Shown: positions 9,328-19,137, numbered from the stretch's first letter. The stretch is 64,000 nucleotides of DNA from Sporosarcina sp. P2 (GCF_002743255.1 NZ_PDYY01000010.1:62001-126000); one strand, 5' to 3'. Notes: generated by a model from the sequence alone, not told the origin. Program-made: numbers and translations.

Positions 9328-10321
9328 AGGGTTGAAAAAATACTTCCCGATTCGCAAAGGATTGATTGGTAAAACAGTAGGTCATGTCAAAGCAATCGAT
9401 GATGTTTCATTTCATGTAAATGAAGGAGAGACGCTCGGGATCGTTGGAGAAAGTGGTTGCGGGAAGTCTACGACAGGGCGGACGATAATGCAATTGCTGG
9501 AACCTACAGAGGGAGTCGTCGAATTCCAAGGGAAAGATTTGACGAAGCTCTCGGCTAATGAAATTCGAGCGGTTCGTCGAGATATGCAAATGGTCTTCCA
9601 AGATCCTTATGCCTCTTTGAATCCTCGTCATACAATCGGAAAGATTTTAGAAGAACCATTGATTGTCCATGGTGGGGGCAATGCAAAGGAACGTCGTGAA
9701 AAAGTCGTAGAGTTCCTAAAAATTGTCGGTTTGAGTGAATACCATGCAAAACGCTACCCTCACCAATTCAGTGGAGGGCAGCGTCAGCGAATTGGTATAG
9801 CACGTGCTTTGATGACGAATCCCAAATTGATTATTGCAGATGAGCCAGTGTCTGCGCTTGACGTATCCATTCAGGCGCAAGTATTAAACTTAATGCAGGA
9901 TTTACAAAAGGAATTCAACTTGACGTATATCTTCATTGCACATGATCTTGGTGTTGTACGCCATATCAGTGATCGTGTGGCAGTCATGTACTTGGGGAAG
10001 ATTGTGGAGATTACAGAGAGTGAAGAGCTATATGCAAACCCCCTCCATCCGTATACACAGGCTTTACTGTCTGCGGTACCTGTACCAGATCCAAATTATA
10101 AGAAGGAACAAATCATTATTGAAGGGGATATGCCAAGCCCCGCGAATCCGCCAAGCGGTTGTGCATTCCACACTCGCTGCCCTTTCAAAATGGATGTGTG
10201 TACGAAAGTAATTCCTGTATTAGCAGAGGAGAAAATTGGTCATTCTGTTGCTTGCCATCTTTATACGTCGGAAAGCAACGATGATATAGAAAGAAAAAAA
10301 CAATTGGAGGGATCTGTATGA
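9296..10321 (+). CDS. Oligopeptide ABC transporter ATPase (OppF/DppF type)
   Basis: A 341-residue partner ATPase with Walker A GESGCGKS, signature [15 protein letters not shown], Walker [13 protein letters not shown] and the C-terminal [15 protein letters not shown] segment of OppF-type proteins. It would form the ATPase heterodimer with the preceding product. The GTG at 9296 lies 6 bases after AAGGAG and is preferred to the ATG at 9302, which would have 12-base spacing. Its stop overlaps the start of the substrate-binding protein gene by ATGA, so the genes are translationally coupled. Confidence 0.92.
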   Translation: MQMNKPLLRVEGLKKYFPIRKGLIGKTVGHVKAIDDVSFHVNEGETLGIVGESGCGKSTTGRTIMQLLEPTEGVVEFQGKDLTKLSANEIRAVRRDMQMVFQDPYASLNPRHTIGKILEEPLIVHGGGNAKERREKVVEFLKIVGLSEYHAKRYPHQFSGGQRQRIGIARALMTNPKLIIADEPVSALDVSIQAQVLNLMQDLQKEFNLTYIFIAHDLGVVRHISDRVAVMYLGKIVEITESEELYANPLHPYTQALLSAVPVPDPNYKKEQIIIEGDMPSPANPPSGCAFHTRCPFKMDVCTKVIPVLAEEKIGHSVACHLYTSESNDDIERKKQLEGSV

Positions 10322-11946
10322 GAAAAGGGAAACTGTGGTCGTTCGCATTGATCATGCTTCTTGTCTTATCGACTGCTTTGGCAGCTTGTTCAGGCGGTGA
10401 TGATCAAGAAGGCAGTGGCGACAAGGACAAAGATGCTGCAGATAAAGGCGGCAGTGAGAACAAAACGTTAGTATTTGGACGAGGTGGAGATTCAACATCT
10501 CTTGACCCATCCCGCGTAACAGAAGGGGAAACATTTAAAGTAACGGTCAATTTATTCGAAACCTTATTAAACTTTGGGGAGCAGGATACTACGATTCAAC
10601 CAGGACTTGCTAAAGAGTATGATACAAGTGAAGATGGATTAACGTATACATTCCAATTGGAAGAAGGCGTGAAATTCCATGATGGAACTGATTTTAATGC
10701 AGAAGCAGTCGTAAAGAACTTTGAGCGTTGGGCTAATGGAGATTCAGATACATTCCCATACTATAACTCTATGTTCGGTGGATTTAAAGACGATGAAGAG
10801 CACGTAATTGAATCTGTTAAAGCAGATGGAAATTCCACAGTGATTATTACATTGAAGCGCCCACAAGCGCCATTCTTGAAAAACCTTGCGATGAGTATGT
10901 TCGCTATTTCCAGTCCTACGGCTTTCGAGAAGGGCGACGATGAGTATGAGCGTAACCCAGTCGGAACAGGTCCATTCAAGTTTGTAGAATGGAAGCCAAA
11001 TGAAACCATTACAATTGAAAAGAACGAAGACTATTGGCAAGAAGGATTGCCGAAATTGGATCGCATCATTTTCCAAGCAATTCCCGACAACTCTGCCCGT
11101 CTGAATGCTTTACTTTCCGGTGAAATTGATTTAGCAGATGGAATTAATCCAGCTGATGGAGTAAAGATAGAAGATAACGATGCATTGCAGTTGTTCGAGC
11201 GTCCTTCCATGAACGTAGGATATCTTGGATTAACAGTAACTCGTGAACCATTTGATAAAAAAGAAGTTCGTCAGGCAATGAACTATGCTATTGATAAACA
11301 ATCAATCATCGATTCATTCTTTGAAGGACGTGCAGAAGTGGCGAAAAATCCAATGCCTTCATCTATTTCAGGTTATAACGAAGATGTAGAAGCATATGCA
11401 TATGATCCTGAAAAAGCTAAAGAACTATTGAAAGAGGCAGGTCTTGAAAATGGATTTGAAATGGAGCTATGGGCTATGCCAGTTCCACGTCCATACATGC
11501 CAGACGGCACAAAAGTAGCTGAAGCTATTCAAAGCAACTTGGCTGACGTAGGTATTAAAGCAAAAATCGTTTCGTATGAGTGGGCGACTTACCTGGATAA
11601 GGCGAGCAAAGGGGAAGCAGATGCTTTCATGCTTGGTTGGACTGGGGATAATGGAGACGCAGACAACTTCCTGTACGTATTGTTGGATGAAGACAATATC
11701 GGAAGTAATAACTACACGTACTTTAAAAACGACGAAACACATAAGCTATTCCTAGAAGCGCAAACAGAAGTAGACGAAGACAAGCGTATTGAGTTGTACA
11801 AGCAAGCTCAAGAAATTCTTCACGAAGAAGCTCCTTGGGTACCACTTGCACACTCTATTCCATTATTAGGCGGAGCGAAGGAACTAACAGGGTTTGTTCC
11901 GCATCCTACTGGTTCTGATCTGTTGTCGAATGTTGAATTTAAGTAA
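10318..11946 (+). CDS. Peptide ABC transporter substrate-binding lipoprotein
   Basis: A 542-residue family 5 solute-binding protein. It has a lipoprotein signal peptide ending in a lipobox (STALAAC, Cys near residue 23), an Asp/Gly/Lys-rich linker, and the family signature around [16 protein letters not shown]. It would be anchored to the outer face of the membrane and deliver peptides to the permeases. GGAGG precedes the ATG. Unusually for Opp operons, it sits after the two ATPase genes and before the permeases; a hairpin follows it. Confidence 0.92.
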   Translation: MRKGKLWSFALIMLLVLSTALAACSGGDDQEGSGDKDKDAADKGGSENKTLVFGRGGDSTSLDPSRVTEGETFKVTVNLFETLLNFGEQDTTIQPGLAKEYDTSEDGLTYTFQLEEGVKFHDGTDFNAEAVVKNFERWANGDSDTFPYYNSMFGGFKDDEEHVIESVKADGNSTVIITLKRPQAPFLKNLAMSMFAISSPTAFEKGDDEYERNPVGTGPFKFVEWKPNETITIEKNEDYWQEGLPKLDRIIFQAIPDNSARLNALLSGEIDLADGINPADGVKIEDNDALQLFERPSMNVGYLGLTVTREPFDKKEVRQAMNYAIDKQSIIDSFFEGRAEVAKNPMPSSISGYNEDVEAYAYDPEKAKELLKEAGLENGFEMELWAMPVPRPYMPDGTKVAEAIQSNLADVGIKAKIVSYEWATYLDKASKGEADAFMLGWTGDNGDADNFLYVLLDEDNIGSNNYTYFKNDETHKLFLEAQTEVDEDKRIELYKQAQEILHEEAPWVPLAHSIPLLGGAKELTGFVPHPTGSDLLSNVEFK

Positions 11947-11974
11947 AAATAGGTAAATTACATGATGAAAGAAG

Positions 11975-12000
11975 AGGGAGAAGCCAGCATTCTCCCTTTC
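11975..12000 (+). terminator. Hairpin between binding protein and permease genes
   Basis: AGGGAGAA and TTCTCCCT arms with a 7-base loop, followed by only a weak T stretch (TTCTTT). Such hairpins commonly cause partial termination or stabilise the upstream mRNA, so that the binding protein is made in excess. Confidence 0.65.
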
Positions 12001-12039
12001 TTTGATTCATAAATAATAAAAGCCGGAGGGGTGAAAGAG

Positions 12040-13044
12040 TTGTTCAACTATACGATTAAGAGGCTTTTACAGCTGATTCCTGTCCTGCTTGGTATGACAT
12101 TTTTAGTTTTTATGTTGATTCGCGCAATTCCTGGTAATCCAGCGCAAGTTATTTTAGGACAACAAGCAACAAAAGAAGCGGTGGAAGCTTTGACGATCAA
12201 GCTAGGTCTTGATCAACCATGGTATACACAATATTTCAGTTATCTTGGCGGCATTTTAAAAGGTGATCTAGGGGAATCCATGCGTACTCGACTTCCTGTG
12301 GCGGACGAAATTTGGCCTTATCTAGCAGCTACATTAGAATTGGCCTTATTTGCGATGATTATCGCGGTCTTTGTAGGGATTAATGCGGGTATTATTTCCG
12401 CTTGGTTCCAAAACTCGTGGTTTGATTATTCAGCAATGGTATTGGCACTAGTCGGTGTTTCCATGCCTATTTTCTGGTTAGGATTAATGGGGCAATGGGC
12501 ATTTGCAATTGAATTGCAATGGTTGCCGACAACTGGGCGTGAAAATGTCCGTGATCCCGTATCTGCCATAACCAATTTATACATAATTGATACGCTCATC
12601 CAGGGCAGGGTTGATCAATTATGGGTAGTCATTAAACATTTGATCTTACCTGGGCTAGCGCTTGCGACCATTCCGATGGCGATTATCGCCCGGATGACGC
12701 GTTCGAGCATGCTAGAAGTGATGCGTTCTGACTATATTCGTACAGCACGAGCAAAGGGTCAGAAAATGTTTTGGATAGTATATAAGCACGCATTAAAAAA
12801 TGCAATCATTCCTGTTTTGACAGTTATCGGTCTGCAAATTGGTCTACTCCTAGGTGGAGCTATTCTGACAGAAACAATCTTCGCGTGGCCTGGAATTGGA
12901 CGCTATATCTATGATGCAATCAACTTTAGAGATTATCCCGTTATTCAATCAGGAATTCTTATCGTAGCATTTATCTTTGTCATGATTAATCTAATCGTCG
13001 ATTTACTATATGGACTGATCGATCCAAGGATTAAGTATGATTGA
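12040..13044 (+). CDS. Peptide ABC transporter permease (OppB/DppB type)
   Basis: A 334-residue permease with about six membrane segments. The N terminus FNYTIKRLLQLIPVLLGMTF and the EAA-loop region ARAKGQKMFWIVYKHALKN are typical of OppB/DppB. The frame is open from a GTG at 12031, but GGAGGGGTG overlaps that codon; the TTG at 12040 lies 11 bases after GGAGG and is the likelier start. It forms the channel with the next gene product. The stop lies 18 bases before the next start. Confidence 0.9.
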   Translation: MFNYTIKRLLQLIPVLLGMTFLVFMLIRAIPGNPAQVILGQQATKEAVEALTIKLGLDQPWYTQYFSYLGGILKGDLGESMRTRLPVADEIWPYLAATLELALFAMIIAVFVGINAGIISAWFQNSWFDYSAMVLALVGVSMPIFWLGLMGQWAFAIELQWLPTTGRENVRDPVSAITNLYIIDTLIQGRVDQLWVVIKHLILPGLALATIPMAIIARMTRSSMLEVMRSDYIRTARAKGQKMFWIVYKHALKNAIIPVLTVIGLQIGLLLGGAILTETIFAWPGIGRYIYDAINFRDYPVIQSGILIVAFIFVMINLIVDLLYGLIDPRIKYD

Positions 13045-13061
13045 GGAAGGAGGAACAGTTC

Positions 13062-13958
13062 ATGTCAGAGTTTACACCTAAGGTAGACGGAGTGGTGGAA
13101 GCAGAATTAGAAAAAACAATAGGACCTTGGCGGGAAGCTTGGGTAGGTTTTCGCAAAAGTAAAGTAGCAGTCGTAGGCGCAGCCATTGTGATATTCTTTA
13201 TTGTACTTGCACTATTCGGTCCTCTTGTCACAAAAGAGGGCATCAACGAACAATTCATGACAGATCGACTGCAACCTCCTTCTTCGGAGTATTGGTTTGG
13301 AACGGATGACTTTGGCCGTGATATATTCTCACGCATTATCCACGGTGCGCGTATTTCGTTATCTGTCGGATTCTTCTCGGTCGTCGGTTCGATTGTAGTG
13401 GGGAGTTTTCTTGGGATCATTGCTGGTTATTACGGCCGCTGGATCGATACTATTATCTCTAGGATATTTGATATTATGCTTGCTTTCCCTTCTATCTTAC
13501 TGGCTATTGCGATTGTATCCGTATTGGGACCAAGCTTACGTAATGCGTTGATTGCGATTGCAATCATTAACGTACCGAACTTCGGACGATTGATACGATC
13601 AAAAGTATTGAGTATTAAAGAAGATGAATATATTATAGCGGCAAAGGCAATTGGTATGAAAGACTTCAGAATTCTGTTTTCGCATATTTTACCTAACTCG
13701 ATGGCGCCTGTTATCGTACAAGGTACATTGGCGATTGCTACAGCTATTCTCGAAGCAGCAGCACTTGGATTCCTAGGATTGGGGGCAGAAGCTCCATACC
13801 CTGAGTGGGGAAAGATGTTAGCCGACTCTAAAGATTATTTACAAAATGCTCCCTGGACAATGATTTTCCCGGGACTCGCCATTATGCTGACCGTATTAGG
13901 CTTTAACTTGATGGGTGATGGGTTACGTGATGCGTTGGATCCGAAAATGAAGAGTTAA
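13062..13958 (+). CDS. Peptide ABC transporter permease (OppC/DppC type)
   Basis: A 298-residue second permease subunit. An N-terminal cytoplasmic helix precedes the first membrane span, then comes HPLGTDDFGRD-like sequence (here WFGTDDFGRDIFSRI), the hallmark of OppC/DppC, and a C-terminal EAA loop (AKAIGMKDFRILFSHILPN). The ATG at 13062 has AAGGAGG at 8 bases, so the longer frame from 13041 is rejected. It is the last gene of the operon and is followed by a very strong terminator. Confidence 0.92.
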   Translation: MSEFTPKVDGVVEAELEKTIGPWREAWVGFRKSKVAVVGAAIVIFFIVLALFGPLVTKEGINEQFMTDRLQPPSSEYWFGTDDFGRDIFSRIIHGARISLSVGFFSVVGSIVVGSFLGIIAGYYGRWIDTIISRIFDIMLAFPSILLAIAIVSVLGPSLRNALIAIAIINVPNFGRLIRSKVLSIKEDEYIIAAKAIGMKDFRILFSHILPNSMAPVIVQGTLAIATAILEAAALGFLGLGAEAPYPEWGKMLADSKDYLQNAPWTMIFPGLAIMLTVLGFNLMGDGLRDALDPKMKS

Positions 13959-13996
13959 GCTGTTTTTTTATGATGAATATAATCTAAAACGATAAT

Positions 13997-14042
13997 GGAT
14001 AGAGGACAGTCTAATGTACGGACTGTCCTCTATCCTTTTTTA
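13997..14042 (+). terminator. Strong terminator of the peptide ABC operon
   Basis: A 15-bp near-perfect stem starting GGATAGAGGACAGTC with a 9-base loop, followed by CTTTTTT. Confidence 0.92.
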
Positions 14043-14178
14043 ATTCTAATAGGCAATAATTTTTTATGCGCTATTTGCCATATCTATACTCTGTTGAAAA
14101 GTCATTTATTAACCAGTTTATTTGCCATCAGAATAGGGAATGCTTATAACAAATTGATTATGAAAAGAGGTGGAGACA

Positions 14179-15225
14179 CTGAATAAAGTATTTACTGTCA
14201 TGGCATTTACAGGTGTACCTTTAGTATTTATTGCATCATTCTTGAATTGGTCGGATTTATGGATGTTTGCGTTGTGTTGTTACAGTATTATTGCTCTAGC
14301 TGGATTCATTGGAAGAGCAACAGAAAGTTTAGCGATTGTCAGTGGGCCACGAATTGGTGGTTTATTAAATGCAACATTTGGTAATGCAGTTGAACTTATT
14401 ATTTCCATATTTACATTGAAAGCTGGATTGATTGCAATCGTACTAGCATCGTTGACGGGTTCAGTATTAGGAAACTTATTATTAGTTCTCGGTCTGTCAT
14501 TTTTCGCAGGCGGTGTAAAGTATCAAAGACAAAACTTTAATATTTTTGATGCCCGATTTAATTCCGCATTATTAATTTTTGCGATTGTCGTAGCATTTGT
14601 CATTCCGGAAGTTTTCTCAATGACGATGGATACTAGAACTGGACTGAACTTGAGTGTCGGTATTTCCATCATTCTCATCCTGATTTACTTGGCGGGTCTA
14701 GTATTTAAGTTATTTACTCATCGAGGCGTGTTCGGTTCAGAAAATCATGAGACAGAAGAAGTGCCGGAGTGGACAAAGAAGAAATCTATAGTGGTCCTGT
14801 TAGTTGCGACAGTAGCAGTTGCATTTGTTTCTGAAAAGCTTGTGCACACATTTGGTACACTAGGTGAAAAGTTTGGCTGGTCAGAATTATTTATCGGTGT
14901 AATTATCGTCGCCATTGTTGGTAACGCGGCAGAGCATTCTTCCGCAATTACATTGGCAATGAAAAATAAAATGGATGTATCCGTGGAGATTGCAATCGGT
15001 TCTACATTGCAAGTAGCGATGTTTGTCACACCGGTTCTAGTATTAATATCATTACTGATGCCTACCGCAATGCCGCTTGTATTCACGTGGCCCGAGTTGG
15101 TCGCGATGATTACTGCCACATTACTAGTCGTCAATATATGTCATGACGGAGAGTCAAATTGGTTCGAGGGTCTCGTGCTATTTTCAGCTTATCTTATCAT
15201 GGGTATTGGATTCTTCTTACTGTGA
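14179..15225 (+). CDS. Calcium/proton antiporter (CaCA/Cax family)
   Basis: A 348-residue membrane protein with about 11 hydrophobic segments and two alpha-repeat motifs: GLLNATFGNAVELIIS near residue 60 and GVIIVAIVGNAAEHSSAI near residue 245. Both carry the acidic residues that bind Ca2+ in CAX exchangers, which expel Ca2+ in exchange for H+. The start is uncertain. The frame is open from a GTG at 14170 with no ribosome site, whereas the CTG at 14179 lies 6 bases after GAGGTG and matches the N terminus I recall for Bacillus YfkE; an ATG at 14200 is a third option. It is transcribed alone. Confidence 0.85.
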   Translation: MNKVFTVMAFTGVPLVFIASFLNWSDLWMFALCCYSIIALAGFIGRATESLAIVSGPRIGGLLNATFGNAVELIISIFTLKAGLIAIVLASLTGSVLGNLLLVLGLSFFAGGVKYQRQNFNIFDARFNSALLIFAIVVAFVIPEVFSMTMDTRTGLNLSVGISIILILIYLAGLVFKLFTHRGVFGSENHETEEVPEWTKKKSIVVLLVATVAVAFVSEKLVHTFGTLGEKFGWSELFIGVIIVAIVGNAAEHSSAITLAMKNKMDVSVEIAIGSTLQVAMFVTPVLVLISLLMPTAMPLVFTWPELVAMITATLLVVNICHDGESNWFEGLVLFSAYLIMGIGFFLL

Positions 15226-15268
15226 GTGGTAAGTATAAGGTTTAAGATCGGGATAGAGGTAAGTAACA

Positions 15269-15399
15269 TTGATCTGCGTTCCAGGCGGACGCGTTCGGGA
15301 GGGCCCGCGGTGAACCAACTAGTCGCGGTGCTCCTTTAGTTGTTTCACCTGATCGGGCTGATCCTCCCCGAGTCGCCGCCTTCCACTACGATCAACTGG
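15269..15399 (+). repeat. Intergenic repeat, left (shorter) copy
   Basis: It begins TTGATCTGCGTTCCAGGCGG and ends CGCCGCCTTCCACTACGATC then AACTGG. The GC-rich body contains internal inverted segments. It shares both ends with the copy at 15691-15887 in opposite orientation but is about 65 bases shorter and differs internally. Similar GC-rich elements with these ends are, from memory, common between genes in Bacillales. Confidence 0.8.
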
Positions 15400-15553
15400 C
15401 GTTATCTTCTGATGGTCGCGAGTGGAATGAAAAACTAATGTACTATTCTAACTTGAACTGGAATATAAAAAGTATCAGTGTGTTGATTGATAATTCTAAT
15501 GAAACCTTAAACTATTATAGACTTTTACACATTACTTATTTGTATCAAAGTGT

Positions 15554-15591
15554 AAAAACCCGATTCGCATTTTTCAGCGAATCGGGTTTTT
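15554..15591. terminator. Bidirectional terminator between the repeat copies
   Basis: AAAAACCCGATTCGC and GCGAATCGGGTTTTT arms around a loop of A and T bases; it has a T run on both strands and can end transcripts from the antiporter and from the polyamine operon. Confidence 0.9.
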
Positions 15592-15690
15592 ACGTCTTAA
15601 ACGAAATAGTCGAATGGAGTAAAGAAAATGATGTAATTTTGATTAGTAGTTAGGAACTTGAACTCCACTTTCTAAAATCAGAAAAAGACA

Positions 15691-15887
15691 CCAGTTGATT
15701 GTAGTGGAAGGCGGCGACTTCCGATGGATAAGCGTGCGCCTTGAGACCCCGCAGGTAGCGAAAGCCGTAACGAAGAACGGCTTTTGCGAGTAAAAGCGAA
15801 GCGTTAGGAGTACGTCTTTGCACTTAGCGGACGAGGAGGCTCAAGCCACGCCCATGAGAAAGCGTCCGCCTGGAACGCAGATCAACT
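15691..15887 (-). repeat. Intergenic repeat, right (full) copy
   Basis: Inverted relative to the copy at 15269: the minus strand begins TTGATCTGCGTTCCAGGCGG and ends TCGCCGCCTTCCACTACAAT then CAACTGG. The body holds smaller inverted segments such as AAAGCCGTAACG / CGTTACGGCTTT-like arms. It carries no gene. Confidence 0.82.
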
Positions 15888-15913
15888 TACTCTCAAATTC
15901 ACACTCACTACAC

Positions 15914-17050
15914 TTAAGACAAACGCTGCTTGAAATCCTCATAACCAAATTGCTTCACAACGTTGATTTCATCATCGGCAGTATGAAGAACGATCGATGG
16001 CAAATTAACGCCATTGAACGTATTGTTCTTTACCATCGAATAATGTGCCATATCGCAAAATACTAGGCGATCACCAGGTTGTAATGGCTGATCGAATGAA
16101 TAATCACCAATAACATCACCTGCAAGACATGTTGGCCCGCCTAATCTATAGGTATGGGCTTTTTCATTTGGCGTACCTGCCCCGATAATCTCAGGACGAT
16201 AAGGCATCTCCAAAACATCTGGCATATGACAAGAAGCCGACGTATCGAGAATAGCAATGTCCATCCCATTATGCATCGTGTCAAGTACTGTTGCGACGAG
16301 GAAGCCTGTGTTTAAGGCAACGGCTTCACCCGGTTCTAGATACACTTCAAGATTATATTTATCTTGCATGAAACGAATGCAACGGATTAATGTCTTTAGA
16401 TCGTAATCGGCCCGAGTGATATGATGACCGCCACCGAAGTTGATCCACTTCATCTTCTGTAAATAGGGACCGAACTCTTCATCGATGATTTGGATCGTCC
16501 GCCACAACGTATCGGAGTTCTGCTCGCACATCGTATGGAAGTGCAGGCCGCTAATACCTTCGAGTTCGTCAGCTTTGAAATTATCTAACGTAACACCAAA
16601 TCTCGAATAGGTGAAGCAAGGGTTGTACATATCCACTTCAATCTCCGAGTACTCGGGATTGATTCGGATTCCACATTCAATGGACTTTTCCTGCTCCTGA
16701 ACTCGGCTCTTAAACAGCTTCCACTGCGCAAATGAATTGAATACCAAATGATCAGAGTAGCGAAGGATTTCCTCAAACTCATTCTCGTGGAAAGCAGGGG
16801 CATACGTGTGCACTTCTTTCCCCATCTCTTCAAAGCCGAGACGCGCTTCAAATAAACCACTTGAAGTAACGCCATGCAAATACCGACCGATTAATGGATA
16901 AACTTCGAACATCGAAAACCCTTTTTGTGCGAGTAAAATCTTGCATCCTGTTTGGTCGATAATAGATTTCAATTTTTCTAAGTTAGCAATCAGCAATTTT
17001 TCATCCACAACATAACTAGGTGAAGGGACTGCTTGGACATTAAATTTCAT
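15914..17050 (-). CDS. nspC: Carboxynorspermidine/carboxyspermidine decarboxylase
   Basis: A 378-residue PLP enzyme of the fold-III (alanine racemase-like) decarboxylases. The PLP lysine is Lys43 in LLAQKGFSMFE; the glycine-rich phosphate site is NFGGGHHITR; the active-site Cys lies in TSASCHMPDVLE. Family members remove the carboxyl group from carboxynorspermidine or carboxyspermidine. It lies 10 bases downstream of the gene for the enzyme that makes its substrate and has GAGGAG before its ATG. No diaminobutyrate aminotransferase/decarboxylase is seen nearby, so carboxyspermidine to spermidine is the likely reaction. It is the last gene of the polyamine operon. Confidence 0.88.
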   Translation of the reverse strand: MKFNVQAVPSPSYVVDEKLLIANLEKLKSIIDQTGCKILLAQKGFSMFEVYPLIGRYLHGVTSSGLFEARLGFEEMGKEVHTYAPAFHENEFEEILRYSDHLVFNSFAQWKLFKSRVQEQEKSIECGIRINPEYSEIEVDMYNPCFTYSRFGVTLDNFKADELEGISGLHFHTMCEQNSDTLWRTIQIIDEEFGPYLQKMKWINFGGGHHITRADYDLKTLIRCIRFMQDKYNLEVYLEPGEAVALNTGFLVATVLDTMHNGMDIAILDTSASCHMPDVLEMPYRPEIIGAGTPNEKAHTYRLGGPTCLAGDVIGDYSFDQPLQPGDRLVFCDMAHYSMVKNNTFNGVNLPSIVLHTADDEINVVKQFGYEDFKQRLS

Positions 17051-17060
17051 ACTATTCTCC

Positions 17061-18260
17061 TCAATCTATCAAAGTTGGATTGAAATCTTCGTGCCAAGGT
17101 AAACCATACTCATTCAACGCATCCATAAATGGATCTGGATCGAATTCTTCAATATTGAAGACCCCTGGCTTTTTCCATTTGCCTGTTAACATCATCATCG
17201 CACCGATCATAGCTGGAACACCTGTTGTATAGGAAATAGCTTGTGATCCCACTTCTTGATAGCACTCTTGGTGATCACAAATATTGTAAACATAATACGT
17301 TTTTGGCTCACCGTTCTTCGTACCTTGATAGATACAACCTATATTCGTTTTTCCTTTCGTACGTGGTCCGAGAGAAGCAGGGTCCGGTAGTACCGCCTTT
17401 AAGAATTGTAGTGGAACAATTTGCTGACCTTCAAAATCAATCGGTTCGATGGATGTCATACCTACATTTTCAAGTACACGCAAATGCATCAAATACTTTT
17501 CGGAGAACGTCATCCAGAAACGGATTTTATTTACACCGGTAATATTTTTCGCTAATGACTCAAGTTCCTCATGGTATAGCAAATAGACATCTTTTGGTCC
17601 GATTTCAGGTAGATCATAGACGCGTTTCACTTCAAGAGGTTCTGTTTCGATGAACTCTCCATTTTCGTAATAGCGTCCGTTAGCTGTGATTTCACGGATA
17701 TTGATTTCTGGGTTAAAGTTAGTTGCGAACGGATAGCCGTGGTCGCCTGCATTGGCATCGACAATATCAATCGTATGGATTTCATCGAAGTAATGCTTCA
17801 ATGCATATGCGGAGAACACACCGGTTACGCCAGGGTCGAAACCGCTGCCGAGCAATGCGGTAATACCTGCTTCTTCAAACTTCTCTTTATAAGCCCACTG
17901 CCATTTATATTCAAATTTCGCAGTATCAAGCGGTTCATAGTTTGCAGTATCCAGATAGTCTACTTTTGTTTCAAGACATGCATCCATAATCGTCAAGTCC
18001 TGATAAGGCAATGCGACATTAATGACGATATCTGGTTTAAATTCATTGATTAACGCGACAAGTTCAGGCACGTTATCTGCATCTACTTGAGCTGTTTGGA
18101 TTTTCGTTCGTCCACCGTCCAGCTTTTCTTTCAATGCATCACATTTAGATTTCGTGCGACTCGCGATACAAATTTCTTCAAATACATCCGGTACCTCACA
18201 ACACTTATGCACGACAACACTTGCCACGCCGCCAGCTCCAATAATTAATGCTTTTCCCAT
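17061..18260 (-). CDS. Carboxynorspermidine/carboxyspermidine synthase (saccharopine dehydrogenase family)
   Basis: A 399-residue protein starting with the Rossmann motif MGKALIIGAGGVASVV, closely followed by VHKCCEVPDVFEEICIASRT, the pattern of carboxynorspermidine dehydrogenases in the saccharopine dehydrogenase family. The enzyme condenses aspartate semialdehyde with putrescine or diaminopropane and reduces the imine with NAD(P)H. The ATG at 18260 has GGTGGTG 6 bases upstream; the frame extends to a TTG at 18275 without a ribosome site. It sits between agmatinase and the matching decarboxylase, so putrescine is the probable substrate. Confidence 0.87.
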   Translation of the reverse strand: MGKALIIGAGGVASVVVHKCCEVPDVFEEICIASRTKSKCDALKEKLDGGRTKIQTAQVDADNVPELVALINEFKPDIVINVALPYQDLTIMDACLETKVDYLDTANYEPLDTAKFEYKWQWAYKEKFEEAGITALLGSGFDPGVTGVFSAYALKHYFDEIHTIDIVDANAGDHGYPFATNFNPEINIREITANGRYYENGEFIETEPLEVKRVYDLPEIGPKDVYLLYHEELESLAKNITGVNKIRFWMTFSEKYLMHLRVLENVGMTSIEPIDFEGQQIVPLQFLKAVLPDPASLGPRTKGKTNIGCIYQGTKNGEPKTYYVYNICDHQECYQEVGSQAISYTTGVPAMIGAMMMLTGKWKKPGVFNIEEFDPDPFMDALNEYGLPWHEDFNPTLID

Positions 18261-18276
18261 TAAAGACACCACCAAT

Positions 18277-19137
18277 TTAGTTATTTTTGTTTATAGCAAT
18301 CGTTAATTCACGTAACACTTTACAAGCCACGGCTGTTGATGCGCCGCTTTGGTCATAGATAGGGGACAGCTCGTTGATATCACAGGCAACGATATTCAAA
18401 CCGCTGACCGTCAATATCGCTTGTAGCAATTCAACAAAGCTGACGCCACCCGCTTCCGGCGTACCAGTTCCCGGGAATACGGAAGGGTCTAAGACATCTA
18501 GATCAATCGTCAAATAGACGGGTTTATCCTGTAACTTCTTAACCGTATCTTCAAGTCCAACAAAATTAAATTTATTCATAAAGACATGTTGCTTAGCCGC
18601 CCATTCAAATTCTGAACGATCACCGGAACGGATACCGTATTGATAGATTTTATTATCTCCGAGCAAGTCCCAGATTCTGCGAATAACCGTAGCATGAGAT
18701 AGGCGTTGATCTAAATATTCTTCGCGCAAGTCTGTATGTGCATCGAATTGAATGACATGTAAATCAGGATGCATTTTCGCAACAGCACGTACAGCTCCCA
18801 AAGTGACTAAATGTTCACCGCCAATCATGCAAGGGATTTTCCCATCCTCCAAAACGAGTGAGGTGAACTGTTCAATTTGCTCAAGAGCACGCTCCGTGTT
18901 ACCAAAACTTAATTCCAGATCACCGCCGTCGAATAATGAGTAATCCGTTAAATCTGCTTCTTGATAAGGACTATATGTCTCAAGACCGAATGATTCGCTT
19001 CGCATCACTTTACTAGCGAATCGTGTACCAGGACGAAAAGATGTTGTGGAATCAAAAGGAGCACCGAATATTACGAATGAAGCCTCCTCGTAATCTGCTT
19101 CGAACCCTAGAAATGTTTCTATATTTTTATTTAGCAT
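18277..19137 (-). CDS. speB: Agmatinase (or aminopropylagmatinase)
   Basis: A 286-residue ureohydrolase with the dinuclear manganese ligand motifs IGGEHLV, QFDAHTDLR and TIDLDVLDPS, all intact. It hydrolyses agmatine to putrescine and urea, the second step after arginine decarboxylase; in thermophiles related enzymes act on aminopropylagmatine. It overlaps the speE 3' end by about 11 bases and carries AGGAG upstream. The next gene starts 16 bases after its stop. The family call is very secure. Confidence 0.93.
   Translation of the reverse strand: MLNKNIETFLGFEADYEEASFVIFGAPFDSTTSFRPGTRFASKVMRSESFGLETYSPYQEADLTDYSLFDGGDLELSFGNTERALEQIEQFTSLVLEDGKIPCMIGGEHLVTLGAVRAVAKMHPDLHVIQFDAHTDLREEYLDQRLSHATVIRRIWDLLGDNKIYQYGIRSGDRSEFEWAAKQHVFMNKFNFVGLEDTVKKLQDKPVYLTIDLDVLDPSVFPGTGTPEAGGVSFVELLQAILTVSGLNIVACDINELSPIYDQSGASTAVACKVLRELTIAINKNN

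Larger units (their letters stand above)
15226..15913. other. Non-coding repeat region between antiporter and polyamine operon
   Basis: About 690 bases with no convincing gene. It holds two inverted copies of an intergenic repeat with a bidirectional terminator between them. The 71-codon frame at 15438-15653 runs through the terminator and is not considered real. Confidence 0.75.

Noticed and set aside
13995-14186. 63-codon frame after the peptide ABC operon
   Set aside because: It begins inside the terminator stem and overlaps the antiporter ribosome site.
15438-15653. 71-codon plus-strand frame between the repeat copies
   Set aside because: It reads straight through a strong bidirectional terminator hairpin and has no ribosome site; composition is non-coding.
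15818-16066. Plus-strand frame across the right repeat copy and the end of nspC
   Set aside because: It combines repeat sequence with the antisense of a well-supported decarboxylase gene.
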